64,000 bases of DNA from Alphaproteobacteria bacterium (lineage in GTDB: Bacteria; Pseudomonadota; Alphaproteobacteria; Micropepsales; Micropepsaceae). Shown here one piece after another: positions 8,910-18,740 of the stretch. The stretch is from the NCBI GenBank assembly GCA_947475445.1, contig CANJLC010000006.1, positions 1 through 64,000 of the forward strand, written 5' to 3'. A model generated the notes under the pieces. The model worked only from the letters and a program-made list of their open reading frames with translations. It was not told where the DNA came from and did not search any database. A program made the translations under genes and the position numbers. Each line of letters begins with the position of its first letter. Positions within the stretch are counted from its first letter, which is position 1.

Positions 8910-11845
8910 GACTCCTCGCTCCACCCCGAAGGCGCCCATTCGCGCACCCGCGCCAGATGGTCGTAATCGCCTTCGCCCTTGGCGCTGAAAGGGCGCACCC
9001 GCGAAAGGTAAGGCGTGTTCTTATCGGCAAAAAGCGCCAGCAGGAAATCCAGCCGCTCGACCGCCTTTTGCGCCAGCGACACCGGCTCCTTGACCTGCTG
9101 GTCGTCATTGCCGTCCGGCCCGCCCGACAGGCGGATATAGAGAAGTTCCTGCGCGATCAATTTGCCGAGGCCGGGAAAGCCGCCATCCGCCAGCATCGCC
9201 GCTTCCAGCGGCAATTGCGGCGTCAGCAGCTGCTCCATCTGCTTGGGCGAGGGCGGCCTGCCGGTCTTGTAGTCGAGGATGGCGGCGCCACCGGATTTCA
9301 ATATGTCGATGCGGTCGGCAATTCCGGTCAGTTCAAAGTCGCCGAATTTGCGGCTGCCCCGGATTTCCAGATGGGACTTGCTGACAAGGGCACGGCGTTC
9401 ACGTTCAAAATCCACGAACCACTCCGCCGCGCTTTGGAAACGCGGCCGCCAGATCGCCAGCGCGGCATGCGGCACGCCAAGTTCGGCAAAGACCAGGTCG
9501 GCGCGGGCCGTCAATTGCGCGACCGCGTCATCGGGCAGGGCCTCGGGAAAATCCTTCATGAAGATTTCCAGGGCGCGATGCAGGGCTGTGCCGCGTTCCA
9601 GCGGCCCCACCTCTTCTTCCAGTTCGTCCAACGGCTTCAGCCGCAATATGTGCTTTGCATAGATCGCGTAGGGATCGCGCAGCCAGGTTTCGATTTCGGT
9701 GACGGAGAGTCTTTTGGGCCGCGCGCTGACATCGGGCGTGGGGGCGGGGCGGGGCAGGGGCCTGGCGCGCGGGGTTTCCGACAGGGTGCGGGCCAGCGCG
9801 ATATAATCCGTAGACGGAGCAAGTCGCGCCTCCAGCTCCAGCCCGTGGGCAAGCTGGGTCAGGCGCTGCAGCCAGCGCGAGGCGATGGCGGGCGTGCCTT
9901 CCGACTTGCGGGCGCGGGTGAGCAGCACCTGCGGCCAGGCCGCCAGGGTGGCGAAGTCGTGCGCGGCCAGGCCGATGCGGCGCTCGGGCTGGTCCAGTCC
10001 CAGGGCCTTGCGCATGGGGCGAGAAAACCAGGGATCGGCGGGCGGGCTTTGCGGCCAGGTGCCTTCATTCAGGCCGCCCAATATGGTGAGGTCGAAACGC
10101 TGCAGCCTTGCTTCCAGCGGGCCCAATATGGCGATGGCGCGGCTGCGCACAAAGGCGGGGCGCACCGGCACCTTCATCGCCAATGTCCGCAGCAAGGCGG
10201 GATAGAAGCGCGGGTCGATGGGTGGCAGGTCTTGCGCGGCTTCGGCGAAATTTGCGAACAACTCTGCCGCTGCCGTGCCGTCGGGACCGCGCCACAAGGG
10301 ACAGTCCTTGCGCGCCTTGCAAGCCAGTTTTTCCGCCACCGCCAGATGCGCCTGGATCAAATCGGCCAGCGCCAATTGCTTTTGCGCGAATGCCTGTTCC
10401 AATGGCGACAGGATGGCCGAAATATTGTCCCACCAGGCCGCGAGCTGTTCCAGCGCCTCTGTGGGGTTGCGCTTTTCCGCACGCGCCGCGGCGATGGCTT
10501 TGGCCACGCCGTCCAGCCCCGGATCGGGGCGCAGCCCGCGCAAGGCATATTTGTCCAGCAGCCTTGCCTGCGCGCGAAAGGGCGCGGGCTCCTCGCCCAG
10601 CGTGGAAAAGGGATGCTTGAGCAGCGCCAGCAGTTTGACCGGGGCGAAACTGGCTTCCGCCGTTTCTGCCACCAGCGCCAGGAATGCGCCGGCGCTGGTA
10701 TGGGCCAGGGGCCGCCCGGCGGAATCGTCAATCGTGATGTCCCAGCGCGTCAGTTCAGCGGCGACGCGGCGGGCGAGATTTCGGTCCGGCGTCACCAGCG
10801 CGGCGGTACGGCCCGGGGTTTCCAGCGTGTGACGCAGCGCCAACGCGATCACCAGCGCTTCCTCGGCGGCATCATTGGCTTCGATCAATGATAGGCCTTC
10901 AAGCCCGCGCGCAATTTCATCGCTTCCATTTTCCGCCAATGCGCGCCAGGCGTCGGTGGTGGGGGCGGGGCGCAAGGTCTCGCGCAGCAGGGCTTCGCGC
11001 TGGCTGTTGCCATTGTCGCCGTCCCAGTCGGCAACGCCGGCGCGCGCAACCTCCAGCGCCGCCAGCAACTGCTTCATGCCGAACTGGGGATGGCCTTCAT
11101 CCATCTCCTGCCAGCTTGCTTCATCCAGGTTGCGGTCCAGTCCCGGCAGCACCACCGCGCCATTGGGCAAAGCAGCGATGGCGGCCAGCAGGCGCTGCGT
11201 GGCAGGGATCGAGCCGGTGGAGCCTGCCGCGATCACCATGCCTTCCGGTGGGCTGCGCGTGATCCGCTCCGTCAGCAGCGCCAGCGCCTGGTTCTGGCGG
11301 ACTTGCGGATTGACGGCGTTTTCCTCGGCCAGGATGGCGGGCCAATGATCGGCGATCAGGTCCAGGAAAAATGTCACCTCCTGCCAATGGGCGGCAAGCT
11401 GGGGCGGCGCCAATTCCTTCAGCTGGCCAAGGTCCACGCCATGGCGCTCCATTTCGTCCATCAGCCCGGCCAGGCTGTCGGCCAAATGCGAGGCCTGCGC
11501 GAATGTCAGCGTGCCGCTGCGGCTTTTTTCGTCCCAATGCTGGATAAGTTTTGCCAGCAGCAACTGGCGGCGGATGGGCGCGATGGCGGGCGCAAGCTCG
11601 ATGCCCTCGGCGCTGCTGTCGAAACCGTCTTCTTCCTCGCTGTCGCCCAGGGCGCGGAACTGCGGCAACAAGGCAGAGCCGCCCAGTTCCTTCGCAAAGG
11701 CTTCGCCAAAGCTGCGCGCGGCGCGGCGGGTGGGGAGAAATATGATACTGCGCGACAATTCTGCGGGCTTGATGCGTGCGATCAATCCCTTGGCAAGTGT
11801 TTGCGCGAAATCCGCCCCGGCGGCGATGGTGTAGAGGCCGCTCAC
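8906..11845 (-). CDS. addB: Double-strand break repair protein AddB
   Basis: The partner of AddA, a 979-residue protein with a degenerate helicase-like body and a C-terminal RecB-type nuclease motif (LTGIADRIDIL then ILDYKTGRPPSPKQ). It matches the alphaproteobacterial AddB form. The start is GTG at 11845 (VSGLYTIAAGADFAQ), which overlaps the murU stop by GTGA; a frame extension to 11968 would run inside murU. It ends in an ATGA overlap with addA, so the two subunits should be made in equal amounts. Confidence 0.94.
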   Translation of the reverse strand: MSGLYTIAAGADFAQTLAKGLIARIKPAELSRSIIFLPTRRAARSFGEAFAKELGGSALLPQFRALGDSEEEDGFDSSAEGIELAPAIAPIRRQLLLAKLIQHWDEKSRSGTLTFAQASHLADSLAGLMDEMERHGVDLGQLKELAPPQLAAHWQEVTFFLDLIADHWPAILAEENAVNPQVRQNQALALLTERITRSPPEGMVIAAGSTGSIPATQRLLAAIAALPNGAVVLPGLDRNLDEASWQEMDEGHPQFGMKQLLAALEVARAGVADWDGDNGNSQREALLRETLRPAPTTDAWRALAENGSDEIARGLEGLSLIEANDAAEEALVIALALRHTLETPGRTAALVTPDRNLARRVAAELTRWDITIDDSAGRPLAHTSAGAFLALVAETAEASFAPVKLLALLKHPFSTLGEEPAPFRAQARLLDKYALRGLRPDPGLDGVAKAIAAARAEKRNPTEALEQLAAWWDNISAILSPLEQAFAQKQLALADLIQAHLAVAEKLACKARKDCPLWRGPDGTAAAELFANFAEAAQDLPPIDPRFYPALLRTLAMKVPVRPAFVRSRAIAILGPLEARLQRFDLTILGGLNEGTWPQSPPADPWFSRPMRKALGLDQPERRIGLAAHDFATLAAWPQVLLTRARKSEGTPAIASRWLQRLTQLAHGLELEARLAPSTDYIALARTLSETPRARPLPRPAPTPDVSARPKRLSVTEIETWLRDPYAIYAKHILRLKPLDELEEEVGPLERGTALHRALEIFMKDFPEALPDDAVAQLTARADLVFAELGVPHAALAIWRPRFQSAAEWFVDFERERRALVSKSHLEIRGSRKFGDFELTGIADRIDILKSGGAAILDYKTGRPPSPKQMEQLLTPQLPLEAAMLADGGFPGLGKLIAQELLYIRLSGGPDGNDDQQVKEPVSLAQKAVERLDFLLALFADKNTPYLSRVRPFSAKGEGDYDHLARVREWAPSGWSEES

Positions 11846-12564
11846 GCCTTGGATAGCCGGGCAAGATAGGTTTCGGCCTCGTCGCGCGCCTGCGGCGTGC
11901 CGACATGGATCCACACCCCTTCCAGCCGGGTGCCGAACAGGCGTTTTTTGGCGATGGCGCGGTCCCACATGATGTTGGTGGAAAAGGCGCCCGGCGGTGA
12001 ATCCGCGAACAGGCGGGGATGGGCAATCTGCACGCCGGGATAGGCGAAAGGCGAGGAGGTCAGTTCGGGGACGCGGGAAACATGGCCGATGGTGTCGAGC
12101 CGAAAATCGCCGCGCCAGCCTTCATAGCCCATGGCCGTGGTCATGGAGGCCAGCAGCAGCAAGCCGTCCATCGCATCGGGCTGCCACAATCTCTGCATGG
12201 CGATGAGCGGTGCGTTGTAACCTTCCACCCAGATGGAATCCGAATTGAGGATGAAAAAGCTTTCGCCGCCGAACAGGGGCAGCGCCTTGGCGACGCCGCC
12301 GCCGGTGCCAAGGATTTCGTCCTCCATGGAGTAAAGGATCTCCATGTCCTTGCGGGCCGCCAGATGGTCTTTCACCATCTGGGCGCGGTAATGCAGGTTG
12401 ATCACCACCCTGGTGACGCCGGCCGCGGCCAGGCGGTCCAGCGCATGGTCGAGCAGGGTGCGGCCACGCACGGTGACAAGCGGTTTGGGGCGATCATCGG
12501 TCAAGGGGCGCATGCGGGTGCCGAAACCCGCGCCCATGATCATGGCAGATGTGACCTTGTTCAC
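11842..12564 (-). CDS. murU: Nucleotidyltransferase, MurU-type (MurNAc-1-phosphate uridylyltransferase)
   Basis: The N-terminus MIMGAGFGTRMRPLTDDRPKPL is the signature of sugar-1-phosphate nucleotidyltransferases, and the 240-residue length fits the MurU group. With AmgK it would turn recycled N-acetylmuramic acid into UDP-MurNAc, bypassing de novo synthesis (the route that gives fosfomycin tolerance in Pseudomonas and Caulobacter relatives). The assignment to MurU rather than a mannose-1-P guanylyltransferase rests on its coupling to the adjacent amgK-like kinase (ATGA overlap). Confidence 0.88.
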   Translation of the reverse strand: MNKVTSAMIMGAGFGTRMRPLTDDRPKPLVTVRGRTLLDHALDRLAAAGVTRVVINLHYRAQMVKDHLAARKDMEILYSMEDEILGTGGGVAKALPLFGGESFFILNSDSIWVEGYNAPLIAMQRLWQPDAMDGLLLLASMTTAMGYEGWRGDFRLDTIGHVSRVPELTSSPFAYPGVQIAHPRLFADSPPGAFSTNIMWDRAIAKKRLFGTRLEGVWIHVGTPQARDEAETYLARLSKA

Positions 12565-13634
12565 GCGGGCGCCTCCGGCAGGCGGCGATCCTTGGGAATT
12601 GCATGGTCGTACCAGGCCCGCAGATCGGCCAGCACGGGATGGGCGAGGTCGCGTTCCAGATGCGCCCAGACGCGCGGCAGAAGGGCGAGATAACGCGGCT
12701 TGCCGTCACGCCTGTAGAGGCGGGCGAAGATGCCCACGATCTTGGCGTTGCGCTGGGCCGCCATCACCGCCATTTCGGCGCGGAATTTTTCCTCGTCTAT
12801 CGGCGTGGCCAGCGAGGCGAGGTAATGCGCCGTGGCCATTTGCGCGATGGCCGGGGGAACATCGCGGCGGGCATCTTCCAGCAGCGAGACAAGGTCATAG
12901 GCGCGCGAGCCCGCCACCGCATCCTGGAAATCAATCAGGCCGACGCGGGCATGGCTGTGGCGATCCGGCATCCAGAGAAGATTCTGGGCATGGTAATCGC
13001 GGTGCACCAGCACATGGTCATGGCCGGCAATGCTGTCCAGCGCCTTGCGCCACAGGGCGCGGTGGCTTTCGCGTTCCGCATCGCTGGCGGGGCGGCCCAG
13101 CGCCAGCGGCAAGAACCACTCGGTCAGCAGATCTGTTTCCGCCAGCAGGGCGTCTTCGTCGTAAACATGCAGCGGCAGGCCCGACAGCGCGCCCGGCGCG
13201 GGCTGGGCATGGAGTTTCGCCAGCACTTCCACGGCAGCCTTGTACAATTCTTCTTCCGGCCCGCCACCCTCCAGCACATCGGCGAACAGGGCGTCGCCGA
13301 AATCCTCGATGATGAGATAACCCTGGTCCGGGTCGGCGGCGTAGATTTCCGGCGCGGCAAGGCCGCGGCTGCGCAAATAATCCGACACGGCGATGAAGCG
13401 GTTGCAGTCGGCGCCGGCCAGCCTGGCCACCTTGTTGTAGTCGAAGGCGCCGGCCGCGACGCTTTCCGCGCCCTGCGGCTGGTCCATCAGGAGCGCGCGC
13501 TTGCCGGCATTGTCCAGCCTGGCATAGCGCCGCGTGGAGGCGTCGCCCGGCAACGGCATTATGGTGGCGCTGCCCCAGCCGCTGCGGCGCAGGAATCCGG
13601 TGGCCGCCCGCTCGGGATTTTTCTGGCCGTTCAT
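12561..13634 (-). CDS. amgK: Aminoglycoside phosphotransferase-family sugar kinase, AmgK-like
   Basis: AmgK phosphorylates the anomeric position of MurNAc/GlcNAc in cell-wall recycling. The 357-residue protein has the APH fold: LPGDASTRRYARL glycine-rich region, LIIEDFGD hinge, the catalytic loop HRDYHAQNLLW (His211, Asp213) and the metal motif IDFQDA. I used ATG at 13634 because it overlaps the tsaE stop (ATGA); it gives MNGQKNPERA. The order tsaE-amgK-murU is conserved in alphaproteobacteria and supports the specific name. Confidence 0.9.
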   Translation of the reverse strand: MNGQKNPERAATGFLRRSGWGSATIMPLPGDASTRRYARLDNAGKRALLMDQPQGAESVAAGAFDYNKVARLAGADCNRFIAVSDYLRSRGLAAPEIYAADPDQGYLIIEDFGDALFADVLEGGGPEEELYKAAVEVLAKLHAQPAPGALSGLPLHVYDEDALLAETDLLTEWFLPLALGRPASDAERESHRALWRKALDSIAGHDHVLVHRDYHAQNLLWMPDRHSHARVGLIDFQDAVAGSRAYDLVSLLEDARRDVPPAIAQMATAHYLASLATPIDEEKFRAEMAVMAAQRNAKIVGIFARLYRRDGKPRYLALLPRVWAHLERDLAHPVLADLRAWYDHAIPKDRRLPEAPA

Positions 13635-14089
13635 GTCAGGGCCTGCCAGCGGGCGGGGCCCGACAATGTCGCGCGGCGGCCATAGTCCTGCAGGTTGAGT
13701 TCCACGGTGAGGCGGTCGGCAGGAAGCCGTCCCTCCGCCCGCTCGGGCCATTCGATCAGCGCCGCGCCTGTTTCAAGGGCTTCTTCCAGGCCCAGCTCGT
13801 CCATCTCGCGCGGGCTTTTCAAACGGTAGAGGTCAAAGTGGCTGATGCTGAGGCGGGGCGTGTCATAGCCCTGCACCAGCGTGAAGGTGGGGCTGGGCAC
13901 GGCTTCGTCAACGCCCAGGGCAGTGAGGATGGCGCGGGCCAGCGTGGTCTTGCCGGCGCCCAGATCGCCCTGCAGTGCCACCGTGTCGCCCACGCCCAGC
14001 TGGGCAGCAATGCGCGCGCCCAGGGCGCTGGTGGCGTCCAGGTCGGGCAGGGGAAAAACCGCTTTATAAAGGGTGGTGAGATCGCCCAT
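13631..14089 (-). CDS. tsaE: tRNA threonylcarbamoyladenosine biosynthesis ATPase TsaE
   Basis: TsaE is the small ATPase that drives turnover of the TsaBDE complex making t6A at position 37 of ANN-decoding tRNAs. Walker A is GDLGAGKTT (residues 41-49), followed by the family motif SPTFTLVQGY and the DLYRL and EWPERAE segments. The length of 152 is normal. It is the first gene of the minus-strand run to trxA and is divergent from the ferredoxin reductase, so its promoter must lie in 14090-14189. Confidence 0.96.
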   Translation of the reverse strand: MGDLTTLYKAVFPLPDLDATSALGARIAAQLGVGDTVALQGDLGAGKTTLARAILTALGVDEAVPSPTFTLVQGYDTPRLSISHFDLYRLKSPREMDELGLEEALETGAALIEWPERAEGRLPADRLTVELNLQDYGRRATLSGPARWQALT

Positions 14090-14189
14090 ATGGGTCTGTT
14101 CTAGCCCGGGGTTTGCCCCCTTGGAAGTCCTTGATTGTGCGGCTTTTCGGGCCGTGCTAAACGCCGCGCCGGAGCGACAGATTCACGAC

Positions 14190-15401
14190 ATGAGCGAGCG
14201 GCTTATCATTGTTGGCGCGGGCCAGGCGGCGGTCCAGGCGGTGCAAAGCCTGCGGGTGGACGGATTCGCCGGGCCCATCACCCTGATCGGCGACGAGGCT
14301 TATGGCCCCTACCAGCGGCCGCCCTTGTCCAAGGCCTATCTGCTGGGCAGTTTCGAACGCGAAAGGCTGTTCCTGAAGGCGGATGGCTTTTACCGCGAGT
14401 CGGGCTGCGAATTGCGCCTGAACACCAAGGTCACGGCGATTGACCGGCAGACCAAGACTGTCACGCTGGATGACGGCTCCAGCCTGCCTTACGACAAGTT
14501 GCTGCTGGCCACCGGCACGCGAGTGCGCAAGCTCACTTGCCCCGGCGCGCAGTTGCCCGGGGTGCATTACCTGCGCGACATCGCCGATGTGGACGGGCTG
14601 CAGCAGGAATTCCTTGCCGGCAAGCGCATCGCCATTGTCGGCGGCGGCTATATCGGGCTGGAAGTGGCGGCGGTGGCGGCCAAGCGCGGGCTGGATGTCA
14701 CCGTGTTCGAGGCGATGGAGCGGCTGATGGCGCGCGCGGTAAGCCGGCCGATGTCGGATTTTTTTGCCGCCGAGCACGCCAAGGCGGGCGTGACAATCAA
14801 GTTCAAGACTGGCGTCGAAGCCATTGAAGGCAAAGCACAAGTCGAAGGCGCGCGCGCGGGCGGGCACCTCTATCCCGCCGACATCGTGCTGGTGGGCATC
14901 GGCGTGGTGCCCAATGACGAATTGGCGAAAGCGGCGGGGCTTGAGACCAATGACGGCATCGTGGTGGACCGCCATGGCATGACCGCCGACTCCAGCATTT
15001 TCGCGGCGGGCGATTGCACGCGCCATGTCGGGCGCGAAGGCCTCTCCATCCGGCTTGAATCGGTGCAGAACGCCATCGACCAGGCCAAGCATTGCGCATT
15101 GGCCATGACCGGCAAGGCGAAAATCTACAGCGAAGTGCCCTGGTTCTGGTCGGACCAGTATGACCTGAAGCTGCAGATTGCCGGGCTGGCGCGGCCCACA
15201 GACACCACAATTGTGCGCGGCGACCCGGCGACGCGAAAATTCTCCGTGTTTCATTTGCGCGACGGCGTGGTCGCGGCCGTGGAAGCGGTCAATGCAGCGC
15301 CCGATTACATGATCGGCAAGAAGCTGGTGGCGGACGGCGTGCGGGTTGCGCCCGAGCGGCTGGCTGATACCGCCATCCCCATCAAGCAGATCGCGGGCTG
15401 A
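14190..15401 (+). CDS. FAD/NAD(P)H-dependent ferredoxin reductase
   Basis: A 403-residue reductase of the putidaredoxin/rhodocoxin reductase type: FAD-binding [16 protein letters not shown] at the start, [10 protein letters not shown], the NAD-binding motif [15 protein letters not shown] near residue 150, and the FAD-2 motif IFAAGDCT. It passes electrons from NAD(P)H to a [2Fe-2S] ferredoxin, which is encoded next (TGATG overlap). ATG at 14190 was chosen as the start of the FAD motif; the upstream extension has no support. The terminal acceptor (P450 or Rieske oxygenase) is not adjacent. Confidence 0.93.
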   Translation: MSERLIIVGAGQAAVQAVQSLRVDGFAGPITLIGDEAYGPYQRPPLSKAYLLGSFERERLFLKADGFYRESGCELRLNTKVTAIDRQTKTVTLDDGSSLPYDKLLLATGTRVRKLTCPGAQLPGVHYLRDIADVDGLQQEFLAGKRIAIVGGGYIGLEVAAVAAKRGLDVTVFEAMERLMARAVSRPMSDFFAAEHAKAGVTIKFKTGVEAIEGKAQVEGARAGGHLYPADIVLVGIGVVPNDELAKAAGLETNDGIVVDRHGMTADSSIFAAGDCTRHVGREGLSIRLESVQNAIDQAKHCALAMTGKAKIYSEVPWFWSDQYDLKLQIAGLARPTDTTIVRGDPATRKFSVFHLRDGVVAAVEAVNAAPDYMIGKKLVADGVRVAPERLADTAIPIKQIAG

Positions 15402-15721
15402 TGCCAAAAGTCATTTATGTCGGGGCTGACGGCACGGAACATCCGGTGGAAGTGCCGGTTGGCCATAGCGTAATGGAAGGGGCGGTGAAGAACCGCATCG
15501 AGGGCATTGACGCCGATTGCGGCGGGGCCTGCGCCTGCGCCACCTGCCATGTCTATGTCGATCCGGCCTGGCTGGCCAAGCTTCCGCCCAAGACCGACAT
15601 GGAAGACGCCATGCTGGATTTCGCGCTGGTGACAGCGCCCAATTCGCGCCTGTCCTGCCAGCTGCGCGTGACCCCGGAGCTGGACGGGTTGATTGTGCGC
15701 ATGCCGGTCAGCCAGCATTAA
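15401..15721 (+). CDS. [2Fe-2S] ferredoxin, adrenodoxin/putidaredoxin type
   Basis: The 106-residue protein has the cluster ligands Cys40, Cys46, Cys49 and Cys86 in the C-x5-C-x2-C-xn-C spacing of vertebrate-type ferredoxins, with an extra Cys at 44. The MEDAMLDFA and [15 protein letters not shown] segments are typical. It is coupled to the reductase gene and would carry electrons to a monooxygenase or to iron-sulfur cluster assembly. A dedicated redox pair is the natural reading; the client is unknown. Confidence 0.95.
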   Translation: MPKVIYVGADGTEHPVEVPVGHSVMEGAVKNRIEGIDADCGGACACATCHVYVDPAWLAKLPPKTDMEDAMLDFALVTAPNSRLSCQLRVTPELDGLIVRMPVSQH

Positions 15722-15854
15722 GTTTTTTGCATGCCTGGCTGCCGCCATGGCAGGCCGGAACAATATGAACGCAATTGCGTTGCCCCTCACAGCTGGTACG
15801 ATCCGCGCCTATTTCCTTCAGGCCATATTTTATCAATTCCCCACAGGAGTGATC

Positions 15855-16568
15855 ATGGGCAACGACATTGACCGTCGCAATCTTTTGGGCGCTGCCACGC
15901 TGGCCACAGCCGCTCTTGCGGCAGGCAGTGCCGCCGCGCAGGCGCAGACCCCGGCTCCGGCAGGCAAGGCTGCCACTTTCGCCATCAAGCCGCTGCCTTT
16001 CGATCCCAAATCCATCAAGGGCCTGTCGGAGAAAATCCTGGTCAGCCATCACGACAACAATTACGCCGGCGCCGTGAAGCGGCTGAACACGATCGTTGCG
16101 CAATTCGCCGCGCTGGATGTCGCCACCGCGCCGGTATTCACCATCAACGGACTGAAGCGCGAAGAGCTGATCGCGATGAATTCCATGATATTGCATGAAC
16201 TTTATTTCGCAGGCCTGGCCCCCGATGGTGGCGCGCCGGCAGGCGCCCTGGCCTCGGCGCTGGCACGCGATTTCGGCAGCGTGGAGCGTTGGCGGGCCGA
16301 GTTTGCGGCCATGGGCAAGGCAGAGGGCGGCGGATCGGGCTGGGTTCTCTTGAGCTGGTCGCCGCATGACCAGCGCCTCGTCAACAGCTGGGCGGCGGAC
16401 CACACCCACGGCGTGGCCGGCGGCCAGCCGGTCCTGGCGCTCGACATGTATGAGCATGCCTATCACATGGATTATGGCGCCGGCGCGGCGGGCTATGTCG
16501 ATGCCTATATGCAGGCGATCAACTGGAACAACGTGTCCATGCTGTTCGACAAGGCCGTCAAGGCCTGA
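15855..16568 (+). CDS. Exported Fe/Mn superoxide dismutase-like protein with atypical second sphere
   Basis: The 237-residue product begins with a twin-arginine-like signal (DRRNLLG, then an Ala-rich core ending AAAQA) and so is predicted to be exported folded. The mature part is an Fe/Mn-SOD fold: metal ligands align at His65, His114, Asp197 and His201 (DMYEHAYHMDY). By hand alignment to E. coli SodB, however, gateway Tyr34 is Ala73, His30 is Asn69, and Gln69 is Ser110. Activity is therefore uncertain. ATG at 15855 has a good caggag site upstream. It stands alone, 133 nt after the ferredoxin. Confidence 0.85.
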   Translation: MGNDIDRRNLLGAATLATAALAAGSAAAQAQTPAPAGKAATFAIKPLPFDPKSIKGLSEKILVSHHDNNYAGAVKRLNTIVAQFAALDVATAPVFTINGLKREELIAMNSMILHELYFAGLAPDGGAPAGALASALARDFGSVERWRAEFAAMGKAEGGGSGWVLLSWSPHDQRLVNSWAADHTHGVAGGQPVLALDMYEHAYHMDYGAGAAGYVDAYMQAINWNNVSMLFDKAVKA

Positions 16569-16860
16569 CCGTCTAAAGGGTGGCCGCTGCGGGCATTGGC
16601 CATGCGCAGGTCCTGTGGAAGCACCAGGCTGATCCGACCCGATGACAGGGTTGCGGCGAAAGTGACCCGGGAAGCGGAGCTGGAAGAGCCGGCGCATTGA
16701 TGGCCTTGGCTTTTCACCGGATGCGGCAGCGCAGCATCGCGGCATAAGGAAATCCATCAAGCCATAACCATCGCGCATTGGACATTGGGGGCGCGGAGCG
16801 ATTGGATTGCGCCCAAGCAAAAACAATCGCGCGCATGCGCGAGACCCAGGGAGATGCGTG
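16569..16860. other. Intergenic region, nothing recognised
   Basis: The 292 nt between the SOD-like gene and the next exported-protein gene hold no open frame with coding character and no clear terminator. A short self-complementary stretch gcgcgcatgcgcg occurs near 16829, and cagggag just before 16861 serves as the ribosome-binding site for the next gene. Confidence 0.5.
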
Positions 16861-18540
16861 ATGGACAGCAGGAACAAGGACGGCGTCGGCGAGACTTCGC
16901 GCAGGAGCCTGCTGGCCGCGGCGGCCGGTCTTCCCTTTGCAGGCATGTTCGGGTTGACGGGCCTGCCGGCCCGCGCCGCCACCGGCATGATCGCAGGCCA
17001 TGATCCCAAGCTGGTGCCGGCGCCTGCCGTGCTGGATGGCTGGCTGAAAACACTGCACACCTTCGGTCCCGTGCGCCACACCGGAACGGCCCCGGCGCGC
17101 GCCTTCGAGGAATGGCTGGCGAAGGAATTCGCCAGGCTGGGCTGCACCATCGAGCGCGACCAGTTCAAGCTGACCAGCTGGGAAGCCACGGTGGAGCAGG
17201 ACTGCGCCATCACGGTGCAGGAAGATGGCGGCGCGACGCGCAAGCTGGAAGTGCTGGCCTATTATCCCTACAGCGGCTCCACAAGGGGCAAGGCGCCAGC
17301 CAAGGGGCGCGTGCTGTATGCGGGCACCGGCGACGCCGCGGTCAAGGATTTCTTGGCCAAGACGCCCGCGGCGCAGCTGGCGGAATCCATCGTGGTGATC
17401 GACATGCCGATCAAGGATGACGGCGCCCAGCAGGGCACGAAAATCTACGACGAAAGCTTTCCCAGGCCGCTGCCGCCGCTGGTGGGCGAACCACACCCCG
17501 CCAACCGGATGATGAACGGCATGGTGGCGATGGCGTCGCTTGAGAAAAAGTGCAAGGGCCTGATCCTTTGCTACACCGACGTGAACCGCGACGCGGTGCG
17601 CTACAATTACCTGCCCTTTACCGACAAGCACCGCCAGATTCCCGCGCTGTGGACCGGCAAGCCCGAGTCCGATTACCTGCGGTCGGTTTCCGGCAAGGCG
17701 GTGGTCACGGTGCGGCTGGACGCCAAGCTGACGCCCAACGCCCGCGCCGACACCATCCTGGCCACCATGAAGGGCGAGACGGATGAGGTGGTGCTGATGA
17801 CCACCCAGACCGACGGCCCCAATGAATGCAACGAGAATGGCGCCATCGGCCTGCTGGCCTGCGCGACCTATTTGTCCAAGCTCAAGAACCGCAAGCGCAC
17901 TTTCGTGTTCAGCCTTCCCACCGGTCACTATGCCTTCGGGCCCGTGGCCGATCCGGTCACAGGGTCTGGCCGCCTGGCCGGGACATTCGCCGTGGTGGCA
18001 AAATGGCCAGACGTCATCAAGCGTTCGGTGGCGCAGATCTCGCTGGAGCAGATGGCGGCCAGCGAATGGGCGGCGGTGAATGGCAAGTGGCAGGCGACCG
18101 GACGCCCGGCGCAGCAGCACTGGCTGCCGACTCCGTCGGTGGCGGGACTGATCAACCGCATGTTCCTGGCGGCGGCAGCGGGAGAGAGCCCCAAATACAT
18201 CCGCGCCGACATCATCAAGGATGACAGCTTTGCCGGCGGCGAAGGCAGCGCCCTGCGCATGGACAAGATTCCGGAAAGGCTGCGCCAGATGTCCAAGGGC
18301 CTGCTGGGCGACGCCAAGCTGCCGGAGTCCGGTCCCAATATTCCGGGCATCGGGCTGATGGGCTGGCCGCATTATTTCTTCCGGGCCGATCCCAAGGGCG
18401 TGATCGACAAGCTGGACCCCAACATCCTGCATGCGCAGGTTTCGCTGGTGACGAAATTGCTGGTGCTGATGGGGCGGCTGACGCCGGCGCAGCTCAAGGG
18501 CAAGTCGCCGATCACGGACAAGGACCTGTTCGGGGCCTGA
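16861..18540 (+). CDS. Tat-exported protein related to M28 peptidases
   Basis: A 559-residue protein with a twin-arginine signal (TSRRSLLAAAAG, cleavage probably after ARAA near residue 40). The layout, with an N-terminal helical region, an inserted part resembling a protease-associated domain and the segment VVLMTTQTDGPNECNENGAIG, recalls M28 aminopeptidases. The zinc-binding His expected before Asp318 is Gln316, so the peptidase may be inactive or belong to a side family. Start ATG at 16861 directly follows a strong ribosome-binding site. No operon partner. Confidence 0.6.
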   Translation: MDSRNKDGVGETSRRSLLAAAAGLPFAGMFGLTGLPARAATGMIAGHDPKLVPAPAVLDGWLKTLHTFGPVRHTGTAPARAFEEWLAKEFARLGCTIERDQFKLTSWEATVEQDCAITVQEDGGATRKLEVLAYYPYSGSTRGKAPAKGRVLYAGTGDAAVKDFLAKTPAAQLAESIVVIDMPIKDDGAQQGTKIYDESFPRPLPPLVGEPHPANRMMNGMVAMASLEKKCKGLILCYTDVNRDAVRYNYLPFTDKHRQIPALWTGKPESDYLRSVSGKAVVTVRLDAKLTPNARADTILATMKGETDEVVLMTTQTDGPNECNENGAIGLLACATYLSKLKNRKRTFVFSLPTGHYAFGPVADPVTGSGRLAGTFAVVAKWPDVIKRSVAQISLEQMAASEWAAVNGKWQATGRPAQQHWLPTPSVAGLINRMFLAAAAGESPKYIRADIIKDDSFAGGEGSALRMDKIPERLRQMSKGLLGDAKLPESGPNIPGIGLMGWPHYFFRADPKGVIDKLDPNILHAQVSLVTKLLVLMGRLTPAQLKGKSPITDKDLFGA

Positions 18541-18740
18541 GAAACCGCCCGTTCCCGTTGCGGGGAGCGGCGGGCGCCTTCCTTGTGTTTTGCGCGATAA
18601 AGGCGCATAGCCTTGGCGCGACTGCTCCAGAAGAAGCGCCAGTCCTGACCCGCACCGTGCGCGCCTGGCCCCGACACTTCCCGACTTGATGTTTTCGCCT
18701 TCCGGGCATTTGCCTGGTTGAAACTTCGCAAGGAAACATC

